DNA of 30,206 nucleotides from an uncultured Prevotella sp. GTDB lineage: Bacteria > Bacteroidota > Bacteroidia > Bacteroidales > Bacteroidaceae. The notes under the pieces were generated by a model that had not been told where the DNA came from, ran no database searches, and saw only the letters and a program-made list of their open reading frames with translations. The translations under genes and the position numbers were made by a program. Below, piece after piece: positions 8,695 to 17,579 of the stretch; positions within the stretch are counted from its first letter, which is position 1; every line of letters begins with the position of its first letter. The DNA is taken from NCBI GenBank assembly GCA_934190685.1, contig CAKPTK010000010.1:1-30206 (forward strand). Reading direction: 5' to 3'.

Positions 8695-11229
8695 ATGAAC
8701 ACAAGAATGCTCGCCCTTGCCGCCTTGGCGACCATGATGCCATCCTGGGCATCGGCTCAACAAGCCACACATGCGCCTCGCTATACCAACATCGGTGTGG
8801 GGATAGGACACCATTCGCCTGACTCCATGCGCATCGGCAACCTGAATATCGGACTGTTCAGCGCCACAGACACCTTGCGTGGATTCCAGGCTGGACTGCT
8901 CACCGCAGCCGCCCGAGGCGACATCAGCGGTTTCAACTTAGGCGGCTTTGCCACCTCGGCAGGAGGAAATGTGTACGGCTTGCAGATAGCCGGACTGCAC
9001 AACGCTGTGGCGCGCACCATGAACGGTGTACAATTGTCGGGCGTATCAAACATCGCCCACAGGCTGAATGGCGTGCAGATAGCGCCCTTCAGCAACGTCA
9101 GCACAGAGGAAACGCGCGGTGTGCAGATAAGCGCCGTCTCCAACATCGCCATGGGACTGCGACAAGGCATGCAAGTGTCCGTCGGTGCGAATATCAGTAC
9201 GGACAATATGCGCGGTGTGCAGCTGGGCATCTACAACTATGCCGACACGCTCAGTGGTGTACAACTGGGCATTATCAACGCCGCCGTCAGTCATTCTAAA
9301 GGTGTGCAAGTGGGACTGGTCAACTACTCTCGTGACACCGTAGGACGCAAAATCGGCCTCATCAACATCAACCCCACCACGCAGATTGATGCCATGTTCT
9401 TCGCAGGCAACACCTCGAAGATCAATGCCGCCCTGCGGTTCCGCAACCGATCGACCTATAGCATCATCGGCTTCGGCACACACTATATGGGTCTGGACAA
9501 GAAATTCTCCGGGGCGCTCTACTACCGACTGGGACAGTATGTCAACCTCTCCGACCGCTGGTCAATCAGTGCAGACTTTGGCTTCAGCCACATCGAGACA
9601 TTCAAGGAGAACTCCACCGACAAGCCTGAGCGCATATTCTCTCTCCAAGCGCACGCCAACGTGGACTATCGCATCAACCGCACCTTGGGCGCCTTCGCGT
9701 CTATCGGCTATGGCGACACACGGCTCTACAGCAATGGGCACCGCTATGAGAACAAGTTAATCGGACAGTTAGGCCTCACCGTGGCTTATCATCGCAAGGC
9801 GGTGAACAACTATGTGCCCGCCGTCGGCGACAGTTATGTGGAGAATCCAGACGACGACCGCTTTGCCCTGCCAGGCAAGAAACGACCTTGGATAGCGGCT
9901 GCCGAGGCGACAGGGGTCAATGTGCTCGTATTCTCGTTCAATCGTTTTGTGATGAACGAAGACTTCGCCCACATCAACTTCCACACCATCCGCAACAATT
10001 TCCGCCGTTTCGTCTGGGACAACGACTGCTTCACCACCAATCTTTTCGCCCATCCCTATCATGGCAATCTGTACTTCAACAGTGCCCGCAGCAACGGACT
10101 CAACTTCTGGGAGTCTATCCCCTACGCTGCTGGAGGCAGTTTGATGTGGGAGCTTTTCGGCGAGCGGGAACCACCAGCCATCAACGACCTGATGGCGACG
10201 TCGATGGGGGGAACTTGTATCGGCGAGATTACCAACCGCCTTTCCCGCACAATCCTCAACGACCGCACACGGGGCTTCGGACGCTTTCTCCGTGAGGCTG
10301 CCGCCCTCATCATCAACCCTATGCAGGGTTTCAACCGCTTGGTACGTGGCGAGGCCTGGGAGGTGAAACAGAAGCACTATCTCTATCACGACTTCAACCG
10401 CATACCTGTGCATCTCGATTTCTCCGTGGGCACACGATACCTCGCCGACGACGGCGGACTGTTCCGTGGCGAATACAACCCCTATATCAGCATCGGACTG
10501 CAATATGGCGACCCGCTCAACGACCGGGAGAACAAGCCCTACGACTATTTCACGGCAGAGATTGCCATCGGCATGAGCGCCAACCAGCCTCTCTTCAGCA
10601 AAGCCATACTTACAGGAAGGCTGTGGGGAGCGCCCGTCTATACGGGTAAGAATGTGGAGGCACAGTTCGGTATCTTCCAGCATTTCAACTTCTACAACTC
10701 CGAGCCTGTCAAGGATGGCACCTCACTCACCCCCTACCGCATCTCTGAAGCGATGGCATTCGGTCCGGGTTTCATCTACCGTTTCAACAACGTGGGACAT
10801 CTTGGCAGCATCGAGCAACGCATCTTCGTCGACGGCATCGTGCTGGGCGGCAGCAAGAGCGACTATTACAAGGTGATTGACCGCGACTACAACATGGGCA
10901 GCGGATTCAGTTTCAAGACCAACACCACCATGCTTTTCCCGAGAGTAGGTGCTTTCATGCTCAACGCTTCTTACTACCGCATCTTCACGTGGAAAGGCTA
11001 TGAGACCAAGAATCTGACGGACAAGAATCCGCTCTACTACAATGTGCAAGGTGACACCAGCAACGCCGAGCTCATCGTCCTCAATCCGTCCTTCCGCTTC
11101 AACATCAAAGGCAGCATTGCCGCAGAATTTTCTGGTTCCTATTTTCTGCGCACCACACGTTACAAATACTACGACGACGTGCATGCCAACACCTTTGAAT
11201 TCCGCCTTGGGCTGTCCTATAGAATGTAG
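8695..11229 (+). CDS. Large outer-membrane protein: GVQ-type repeats, barrel-like segment and DUF3943
   Basis: 844 residues with a signal peptide (MNTRMLALAALATMMPSWASAQ). Residues about 62-225 hold at least seven imperfect repeats of 14-16 residues built on (N/R/S/K)GVQ(L/I)xxxxNxA, e.g. NGVQLSGVSNIAHRL, RGVQISAVSNIAMGL, SGVQLGIINAAVSHS, recalling the LA_2272-type surface repeats. Residues about 250-370 look like beta-barrel strands. From about 398 (PWIAAAEATGVNVLVFSFNRF...HPYHGNLYFNSARSNGLNFWESIPYA) the sequence matches DUF3943, continuing as further barrel strands to the final LGLSYRM. Probably an outer-membrane protein with two barrel-like halves. Function is unknown. It ends 20 nt before the bidirectional terminator. 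Confidence 0.75.
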   Translation: MNTRMLALAALATMMPSWASAQQATHAPRYTNIGVGIGHHSPDSMRIGNLNIGLFSATDTLRGFQAGLLTAAARGDISGFNLGGFATSAGGNVYGLQIAGLHNAVARTMNGVQLSGVSNIAHRLNGVQIAPFSNVSTEETRGVQISAVSNIAMGLRQGMQVSVGANISTDNMRGVQLGIYNYADTLSGVQLGIINAAVSHSKGVQVGLVNYSRDTVGRKIGLININPTTQIDAMFFAGNTSKINAALRFRNRSTYSIIGFGTHYMGLDKKFSGALYYRLGQYVNLSDRWSISADFGFSHIETFKENSTDKPERIFSLQAHANVDYRINRTLGAFASIGYGDTRLYSNGHRYENKLIGQLGLTVAYHRKAVNNYVPAVGDSYVENPDDDRFALPGKKRPWIAAAEATGVNVLVFSFNRFVMNEDFAHINFHTIRNNFRRFVWDNDCFTTNLFAHPYHGNLYFNSARSNGLNFWESIPYAAGGSLMWELFGEREPPAINDLMATSMGGTCIGEITNRLSRTILNDRTRGFGRFLREAAALIINPMQGFNRLVRGEAWEVKQKHYLYHDFNRIPVHLDFSVGTRYLADDGGLFRGEYNPYISIGLQYGDPLNDRENKPYDYFTAEIAIGMSANQPLFSKAILTGRLWGAPVYTGKNVEAQFGIFQHFNFYNSEPVKDGTSLTPYRISEAMAFGPGFIYRFNNVGHLGSIEQRIFVDGIVLGGSKSDYYKVIDRDYNMGSGFSFKTNTTMLFPRVGAFMLNASYYRIFTWKGYETKNLTDKNPLYYNVQGDTSNAELIVLNPSFRFNIKGSIAAEFSGSYFLRTTRYKYYDDVHANTFEFRLGLSYRM

Positions 11230-11248
11230 AGATCCAGGCATAACGAAA

Positions 11249-11285
11249 ATCGTCCCCTCTGCAAACAAGTTGCAGAGGGGACGAT
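11249..11285. terminator. Bidirectional terminator between convergent operons
   Basis: A perfect 16-bp stem (11249-11264 with 11270-11285), 5-nt loop, with AGTTTT on the plus-strand side and AAAA on the left, giving TTTT on the minus strand. It serves both the DUF3943 gene and the SusCD operon. Confidence 0.92.
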
Positions 11286-11330
11286 AGTTTTATAAGGTTA
11301 TATGTTCCTATACTCGTTGAGGAATGTCGT

Positions 11331-12599
11331 TTATTGTTTCTTCTTCAATGTGAAGTTAACAAACACACCATCCATTGTTGCTGTAGGCTTGGTTGAGTTG
11401 TACATTCCATAAGTTTCGAACAAAGGATAAGCGAATGACTTGGAATTGTAGTCAAGAATGTAGACATCAAGCAAAGTCTCGCCTGTAGTCTCATCTTTGA
11501 TATTCTTGACCGCCAAATAAGCTTCTTTGTCTTCGCTCTGCTGAGTTGCAGAGAAGTAGCGGTTTACATTGTTAAGTTTCAACAACTGAAGTGCGACCTT
11601 TGTGCCCATACCTACTCTAATTGTGTACTCCTTGTCAATAGCGAAATCTGAAGTCTCATTAAAATAATTCTTCAGTTCAGATTTGAGTGAAGTGGTGAGT
11701 TTATAACCCTCTGTAGAACCATCACCAGAGAAGGTGAAGGTATCATCCGCATTGAACACCGGCCATCCTGCGAATGTCTTTTCTGTCTCAGCATAGGCAT
11801 TGATCATATTCTCCTTAGTCGTTACCATCTTGTTCATCACCCATGTGCCAAGCAAGTCGGAAGCATAGCTACCAATCATGGTCACTGTGGCTGTTGGGAA
11901 AGCACCGGCAACGAAACCTTCTGCCTCGGTCACCTGAGGAGTCACCACAATCACGTTCTTGGCTGCATCAAGAGTCAGCGCCTTGAGTTTGAAAGTACAC
12001 TTGTTGGAACCTTTTTTGATAACAGCAGTTTTGTTCTCGAATTCATAGTTAGTCCCCTCAACTGCAGTTGAAAGCAATGGGTCAGCATATACGCTTACTT
12101 CAATGTCATTCTCTGCGACCATTGCCGAGCCGTCCTTGATATTGAGCAAGTCAAACTCCACCTCTGTCTCACCACCGAGCACGTAAGCTTTCTGGGCGAA
12201 AGAATAGAGACGTTTGTCCTGCACACCGAGGTTGATGGTTGTGGTGGGGTTGGCACCTGTCTCAGCACCGCTCAAACTCATGGTGATTGTCTTGGCCTCT
12301 GTAAAATTGTTCTTGGCTGTTACCGTAATAGAGGTCACAGCAGAGTTGCCACCTACGGTGTATTTCTCAGCCGATACTGTGTAATCCTCACCCTTCACGG
12401 CAGTACCTCCGAAGGTCACAGGAATATCTGTGGCGGTAGCAGGAGCGTTGGCTGCTGTGATGTTGATGTTCAAACTACCCTTGGTGAGGGTGTAGTTGGC
12501 ACTCTCGAACGACACCTTGAAGGTGTTGTCATCATCGCTGCTACATGCGGTGAACACAGTTGCCACCAGCATCAGCAGAATTGGAAAAAGTTTCTTCAT
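11331..12599 (-). CDS. Surface lipoprotein with Calx-beta-like domains, last gene of the SusCD operon
   Basis: 422 residues with a lipoprotein signal MKKLFPILLMLVATVFTAC (Cys19) followed by SSDDDN, an acidic stretch like the lipoprotein export signal that directs proteins to the cell surface in Bacteroidetes. Two beta-rich modules resemble Calx-beta/DUF4843-like repeats (about 25-125, VTFGGTAVKGEDYT...ITMSLSGAETGANPTTTINLG; about 128-245). A C-terminal domain (about 248-422, LLGTWVMNKM...) has a lipocalin-like opening. Such proteins next to SusD commonly bind the substrate at the surface. The ligand is unknown; the neighbouring peptidases suggest protein or peptide. It lies 28 nt after the small lipoprotein gene. 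Confidence 0.72.
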   Translation of the reverse strand: MKKLFPILLMLVATVFTACSSDDDNTFKVSFESANYTLTKGSLNINITAANAPATATDIPVTFGGTAVKGEDYTVSAEKYTVGGNSAVTSITVTAKNNFTEAKTITMSLSGAETGANPTTTINLGVQDKRLYSFAQKAYVLGGETEVEFDLLNIKDGSAMVAENDIEVSVYADPLLSTAVEGTNYEFENKTAVIKKGSNKCTFKLKALTLDAAKNVIVVTPQVTEAEGFVAGAFPTATVTMIGSYASDLLGTWVMNKMVTTKENMINAYAETEKTFAGWPVFNADDTFTFSGDGSTEGYKLTTSLKSELKNYFNETSDFAIDKEYTIRVGMGTKVALQLLKLNNVNRYFSATQQSEDKEAYLAVKNIKDETTGETLLDVYILDYNSKSFAYPLFETYGMYNSTKPTATMDGVFVNFTLKKKQ

Positions 12600-12627
12600 C
12601 TTTTCTACTTGTTTTTAAAGTTAATAC

Positions 12628-12828
12628 TTATTTTGCGTTCTCGTTATACTCTTGTTCCTGCGCACTGATTACCGCACGGTCTTCCTGCGACAAGGTTGTC
12701 GGGTCAGGAAGTTTATACTCCTTTCCCTTCCTTATCTGTGTCGGTGGCACTTCATCGTATTTCTCACACGAGGTGAACAGGGGGGCTATCAAAGCCACGA
12801 TGCTGAATATCAATAAACCTCTTTTCAT
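12628..12828 (-). CDS. Small lipoprotein (66 aa) between susD and the Calx-beta lipoprotein gene
   Basis: MKRGLLIFSIVALIAPLFTSC is a convincing lipoprotein signal (Cys21), leaving about 45 mature residues that are polar, rich in Glu, Lys and Pro, and have no hydrophobic core (EKYDEVPPTQIRKGKEYKLPDPTTLSQEDRAVISAQEQEYNENAK). It lies 11 nt after the SusD stop and 28 nt before the next lipoprotein, so it is clearly part of the operon. I do not recognise a family. The mature part is probably extended or helical and may act as a tether or accessory to the SusCD complex. Confidence 0.75.
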   Translation of the reverse strand: MKRGLLIFSIVALIAPLFTSCEKYDEVPPTQIRKGKEYKLPDPTTLSQEDRAVISAQEQEYNENAK

Positions 12829-12839
12829 AGTCTTCCTTT

Positions 12840-14222
12840 TTAGTATTCTATCTCCGTATAACCCGGATTCTGCTGCAAAGCCGGATTCAATTGGATGTCG
12901 CCTGCCGGCAGAGCAAAAGTGTACATGAACTTATAGGTGGTATATTTCAGTCCTTTGTTCATGACCCAGAACTCCGGTCTGCCATTGCGTTTCAATTCTG
13001 TAAAACGATCACCCTCCAAGAAGAGTTCCTTGCGACGCTCGCAGAGAATGGCATAGATGAGCGGTGTAAGCGCCTTACCTTCCGCATCCTCCTTGATGAT
13101 ATCGTTGGTATCTACAGCCGGCAATGTCTCCATAGTGTAAGGCACATAGTCCTTGATACGATGCTTGCGGAAGTCGTTGAGCAGGTCAAGTGCCTCCTGG
13201 TTCTCACCGAGATGATAGGCACTTTCCATGGCAATCAATTCCAGTTCCGCTGAGCGCAAGCCTGAGAAGAAGATTTTCTTGTTCTTGCGCTTGCTGCCGA
13301 CAAACAGATTGTATCGAATGTCACGGTCGCCCTCTTTGAAGAGCTTGAGGAAACGGGCACTGATAGGCCGGGCGGCAAGATAGGTGTTTTGGGTAGTATA
13401 ACTCTTGTCGAGCTTAGCCACACGAAAAAGCATGTTACCCGCCATGCCGTCATAGGCTTTCATCATGGTTTCATATTCCTCCCCCTCAAGCAAGGGATGT
13501 CGTTTCAGCACATCGAGCGCCATCTCTTTCGCCTCCTTGTAGCGCTGACTCCAGAAGTAGAGACGGGCGAGATAACCTTTCACCACGTCACTGTTGAAGA
13601 AATAAAGCTCGTTCTGCACATTATAGTCGATGGCTTTTTTCATGTCGCTCTCGGCTTGGGCGATGGTCTGTTCGATGGTACTGCGGAGCGGTTTCGCCTC
13701 CATATCAAACTCGGTAACGAGAGGCACACCCAACTGAGTGTCTGTAGAACCCACTGGCGGACAGCAGAAACGGAGCAACTGATAGTAGCAGATGCCACGT
13801 AAAGCATACGATGCGCCCAAAATGTCTTTGGCATCCTGCGTGTCCAAATCACTTTTCATGTTGCCGATAACAATGTTGCAACGGGCAATGGTGAAATAGC
13901 ACCGTTGGTAGAAGTTTCCATTGGAACAATTGGGACCGATGTAAGTGGGCAACAGGTTGCCCGTAGGATAGGATGTCAGGTTGGTCTCAAAGTTGTCACA
14001 CCAACACGCCATCGCATAAGGGCCAGCCGCCTCGACAGCGATTCTGGCACCGACAGCACTGGAAGAACCTTCCTCTATCTCGTCGCACATTTCATGGATG
14101 ATGGCGGAGAAATCCTCCGGTGTTTCCGGGATGGTCTTGTCATCTGGCTTGATATCAAGAAACTTGTTACACGAGGTTAAGCTCATGGCGAGCAACGCTA
14201 TATATAATATTTTCTTTTTCAT
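12840..14222 (-). CDS. SusD/RagB family substrate-binding lipoprotein
   Basis: 460 residues. Lipoprotein signal MKKKILYIALLAMSLTSC (Cys18), followed by NKFLDIKPDDKTIPETPEDF, the classic SusD N-terminus. TPR-like helices follow (SDMKKAIDYNVQNELYFFNSDVVKGYLARLYFWSQRYKEAKEMALDVLK), and the C-terminal segment has LCERRKELFLEGDRFTELKRNG, a strong RagB/SusD signature. It caps the SusC channel at the cell surface and captures ligand. It lies 14 nt after the SusC stop. The upstream peptidases suggest a peptide ligand, as for RagB of Porphyromonas, but the sequence alone cannot decide this. Confidence 0.95.
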   Translation of the reverse strand: MKKKILYIALLAMSLTSCNKFLDIKPDDKTIPETPEDFSAIIHEMCDEIEEGSSSAVGARIAVEAAGPYAMACWCDNFETNLTSYPTGNLLPTYIGPNCSNGNFYQRCYFTIARCNIVIGNMKSDLDTQDAKDILGASYALRGICYYQLLRFCCPPVGSTDTQLGVPLVTEFDMEAKPLRSTIEQTIAQAESDMKKAIDYNVQNELYFFNSDVVKGYLARLYFWSQRYKEAKEMALDVLKRHPLLEGEEYETMMKAYDGMAGNMLFRVAKLDKSYTTQNTYLAARPISARFLKLFKEGDRDIRYNLFVGSKRKNKKIFFSGLRSAELELIAMESAYHLGENQEALDLLNDFRKHRIKDYVPYTMETLPAVDTNDIIKEDAEGKALTPLIYAILCERRKELFLEGDRFTELKRNGRPEFWVMNKGLKYTTYKFMYTFALPAGDIQLNPALQQNPGYTEIEY

Positions 14223-14236
14223 ATCTGTTCGTTTTA

Positions 14237-17200
14237 TTAGAAGCCCACATTCACACCCAAGGAGAAACTACGGCTGATGGGATATACCGCACCCGGAGAT
14301 TCAGGGTTCAAGCCTTTGAAATTGGTGATGGTGGCGAGGTTGTTGGCGGTGAAGGAAAAGCCCACATTGGTCAGACCTATCTTACTGATGACACGCTGAG
14401 GCATGCTGTACATCAACGACACACTGCCAATCTTCCAATAGGAAGCATTGCAATAGTCGGCCCCATCGCAGATGTAGGAAAAACTCACATTGTCCAAATC
14501 CACAGTAATCGCCTTTCCGTAAGCATCGACCAATCGTGGATAACCATCGGTGATGGGATTGGCATTAGTCCACCTGTGGGCTGCTTCTTTCGGTTTGTTT
14601 ACATGGGCGGTATAAAGGTCATTAACCTGATTCTGCACTATGTTATTGGATGTTCCGCTTGCGCCCAAGGTAACATAATTGGCAAAGGTATTATCCACCG
14701 TAAACTTCTTCTTCGCCCCCAAAGAGAACGAAGTGTTCATGCTCAGCGTGAAGTTCTTATAGCTGACATTGGTAGAGAAGCCACCTGTCCATGGTGCGTT
14801 TTCTGTTCCGATGTAGTAAACATAATTGTAGAAATCGCGCTTGTCGGCAGAACTGGAGATTGTAGTACCAGGGCGGAGGGCGAAGTTCAGCAGACCTGTG
14901 GATGCATCAACCCCTGTATACTTACCCATAAAAATGGATGACAACGGATAGTTAAGACGCGTAGAGGAAAATATATAATTGTTGGGGGCATCATACTTCG
15001 TGAGTTTATTTTGATTGTATGCCACATTGCCAGTCACGCTCCAAGAAAAGTCTTTGAATTTCACAGGAGTAGCATTGATAGTCAACTCCCAACCCTGATT
15101 GATTTGCTCAGAGGTGTTATAACTCTGAGTGGAGAAACCGGTAGTGGAAACTACACTCACATTGGTCACCAAATCATAGCCTCTGCGACGATAAGCAGAG
15201 AAGAGCAAGTTCAAGCGGTTGTTGAGCAAGCCCAAGTCGAGCGAGGCATTGTAGTCGCGGGTGTGCTCCCAACGCAAGTTGGGATTAGGCGCATTACTGA
15301 TGAGTCCCATGCGGTAAGTATCGTTCGCAGAGGAGCGATATCCCGAATAGCTCATGATAATCTGTGGATAAACGCTCTTGTTCACGCCTCCTGTCAAGCC
15401 TGTGGACAGGCGCACCGTGGCACGGCTGATGATGGATTTGAGACTCTTCATGAAATTTTCCTCGTCGATATTCCAAGCGAGACCTGCCGACCAAGTGTAA
15501 TTGAACTGTTGCTTGCTACCGAAGTTGTTGGATCCGTCGGAACGAATAGTTGCATTGGCTATATACTTGCCTTGGTAAGAATAGTCAAGCGCACCATAAA
15601 AAGAGGCGAAAGCGGTTTTGCTACGCTGCTGCCCTGACAAGTAGTCAAGAGTACTGCGATAGTTCATCAGTTCGCTCTCAGTCAATGACCCATCGGATTT
15701 TGTCCCCAAATAAAGGGGGGTCACATGTTGTCCGGTCACTGGGTCGTAGCCATAGAACTTATGATAGATTGATTTGGACTCGTTGTGGCGCACCTCGGAA
15801 CCTGCCACGGCACTGATGCGATGGTCACGGGCAATGAGGGTGGTATAGTTGGCTTGGATACGTGCCAACCAACTCATGTTGCGGTTGGCGGTCTGCGTGA
15901 GCGATCCGTAAATACGATTGGATGTGTTTGACGCCATGCCCTCAAAGGGTCTGTCTATCCAGGCAGAATAGGTATTCTTGCCTATTTCGCAGTCGCTGTT
16001 GTCGTTGCTGAAGGTAAAGGCTGCCAAGCCATAGAGTTTGAAACCCTTGAACGCTGTCCAGGAGATGTCACCGCGAATCTGCGTCGACGTACTATTGGTG
16101 TTCATGGTTGTCTCGTTAATCTCTCTCATCACGTTGACACCATTGGCAGGAAGGCGTTGGGCGGCATCGTCATTGGCTGATGCCAAAGCGTAAATAGTTT
16201 CATCGGCAGCATAGGAACCGTCTGCATTGTAGAGTTTCTCGTAGGGGTTGGCAAAGTAGGCATATTGGAAGATATCAAAGCTCTGGCTGGGCGAAAGACT
16301 GGTCAGATAGGAGAAGTCTACACTTGTGCTATATTGCAAATTGCTCAGCGGAGTGCCGTTCACCTTGGCAGAGAAGTTATAACTGTTGGAGTTGGTGCGT
16401 TTCACAATACCATTGTTCTGGTTCATGCCGACAGACACATAGAAAGTGTTCTTGTCTGAACCACCAGACACGGAAACGTTGTGTGAGGTAGAGACACTGT
16501 TGCGGAACAAAGTTTTGAACCAGTCGGTGGTGCTGCTGCCCAACTCGTTGATATAGTCATCCTGTTGTTGCTTGGTCCAGCCAGCAAAGCGGCCATAGCC
16601 CGAGCGGATTTGTCCGACGATGCCAATGCGGGGATAATAGGTGCCATTGGCATATCCTTCGGCGGAGAATTCGTCCCAAATACTCTGCTCGTATGCTAAT
16701 TTTTCATGGGAGTTCATCAACGAAGCATCACGTGTAGGCGATGTGGTGATGCTCACCGTGCCGTCGTAGCTCACGTGCGTGCGGCCCGCCTTTCCCTTTT
16801 TCGTAGTAATGACGATGACACCTGCCTGCGCCTGAGAACCATAGATGGCAGCAGCCGAGGCATCCTTAAGCACTGTCACGCTCTCAATGTTCTGCGGACT
16901 GATGCCGGCGATTCCGTTGGCATAGATGGTGCTGAAGTCTCCCGACCGTATGAGAGAACTGCCGATGTCGGGCATGGACTTTTGGATGGGCACACCGTCC
17001 ACGACCCATAAAGGCTCGTTGTTGCCGGTGATAGAACTGATACCACGCACACGCACCTGTGCAGACTCACCCGGACGGCCTGACGTTGCGGTGACACTCA
17101 CACCAGCCATCTTACCTTGCAACAGCATGTCTACATTCTTGAGCGGAGAGTCGTTCAGTTCCTTGGCGGTGACAATGCTCACCGAACCGGTGCTCTTACG

Positions 17201-17566
17201 GATGTCTGTTTGGGTATAGCCCGTGACAACCACTTGGTCAAGTGCCACCTCTGAACTGGTGAGCTGCACGTTCATCGTCGACGACTTCACCCGCAGTTCC
17301 TTGGTGTCTTGTCCGATATAAGAGAAGGTGAGCAAGGCGCCACGCTTCACGGTGATGGAATACTTGCCGTTGATGTCGGTCGACGCACCATGGGCACTGC
17401 CTTTTACCTTGACCGTAGCACCGATGAGTGGCTCGCCGGAATCGTCGGTGACCACGCCTGTGACGGTGACAGTCTGGGCATCCGCCTTGGTTTGAGCCTG
17501 CAATCGGCAAGGAACCAACAAGAGTAGCAGGGTTCCAAGGAAAAATAATAAAAATCTTCTTTTCAT
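14237..17566 (-). CDS. SusC/RagA family TonB-dependent outer-membrane transporter
   Basis: 1109 residues, within the SusC size range. Signal peptide to about residue 25 (...CRLQAQ). The carboxypeptidase-regulatory-like domain (about 33-115) contains VTGVVTDDSGEPLIGATVKVKG, then the TonB-box-like stretch and plug (VVVTGYTQTDIRKSTGSVSIVTAKEL...LLQGKMAGVSVT...VRVRGISSITGNNEPLWVVDGVPI...IESVTVLKDASAAAIYGSQAQAGVIVITTKKG), which are SusC signatures. A barrel runs to the C-terminus (SRSFSLGVNVGF). Imports oligomers using TonB energy together with SusD. It starts 13 nt after the S9 peptidase stop, so it is transcribed with the proteases. Confidence 0.96.
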   Translation of the reverse strand: MKRRFLLFFLGTLLLLLVPCRLQAQTKADAQTVTVTGVVTDDSGEPLIGATVKVKGSAHGASTDINGKYSITVKRGALLTFSYIGQDTKELRVKSSTMNVQLTSSEVALDQVVVTGYTQTDIRKSTGSVSIVTAKELNDSPLKNVDMLLQGKMAGVSVTATSGRPGESAQVRVRGISSITGNNEPLWVVDGVPIQKSMPDIGSSLIRSGDFSTIYANGIAGISPQNIESVTVLKDASAAAIYGSQAQAGVIVITTKKGKAGRTHVSYDGTVSITTSPTRDASLMNSHEKLAYEQSIWDEFSAEGYANGTYYPRIGIVGQIRSGYGRFAGWTKQQQDDYINELGSSTTDWFKTLFRNSVSTSHNVSVSGGSDKNTFYVSVGMNQNNGIVKRTNSNSYNFSAKVNGTPLSNLQYSTSVDFSYLTSLSPSQSFDIFQYAYFANPYEKLYNADGSYAADETIYALASANDDAAQRLPANGVNVMREINETTMNTNSTSTQIRGDISWTAFKGFKLYGLAAFTFSNDNSDCEIGKNTYSAWIDRPFEGMASNTSNRIYGSLTQTANRNMSWLARIQANYTTLIARDHRISAVAGSEVRHNESKSIYHKFYGYDPVTGQHVTPLYLGTKSDGSLTESELMNYRSTLDYLSGQQRSKTAFASFYGALDYSYQGKYIANATIRSDGSNNFGSKQQFNYTWSAGLAWNIDEENFMKSLKSIISRATVRLSTGLTGGVNKSVYPQIIMSYSGYRSSANDTYRMGLISNAPNPNLRWEHTRDYNASLDLGLLNNRLNLLFSAYRRRGYDLVTNVSVVSTTGFSTQSYNTSEQINQGWELTINATPVKFKDFSWSVTGNVAYNQNKLTKYDAPNNYIFSSTRLNYPLSSIFMGKYTGVDASTGLLNFALRPGTTISSSADKRDFYNYVYYIGTENAPWTGGFSTNVSYKNFTLSMNTSFSLGAKKKFTVDNTFANYVTLGASGTSNNIVQNQVNDLYTAHVNKPKEAAHRWTNANPITDGYPRLVDAYGKAITVDLDNVSFSYICDGADYCNASYWKIGSVSLMYSMPQRVISKIGLTNVGFSFTANNLATITNFKGLNPESPGAVYPISRSFSLGVNVGF

Positions 17567-17579
17567 TCCACTTGGTTTC

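Noticed and set aside
9769..10683. 304-codon minus-strand frame
   Set aside because: Antisense to the DUF3943 region; His/Val/Glu-rich translation typical of a shadow frame.
8695..11229. Possibility that the GVQ repeats are a DNA tandem repeat or CRISPR-like array
   Set aside because: The repetition is at protein level only; the DNA copies differ and there are no spacers of constant length.
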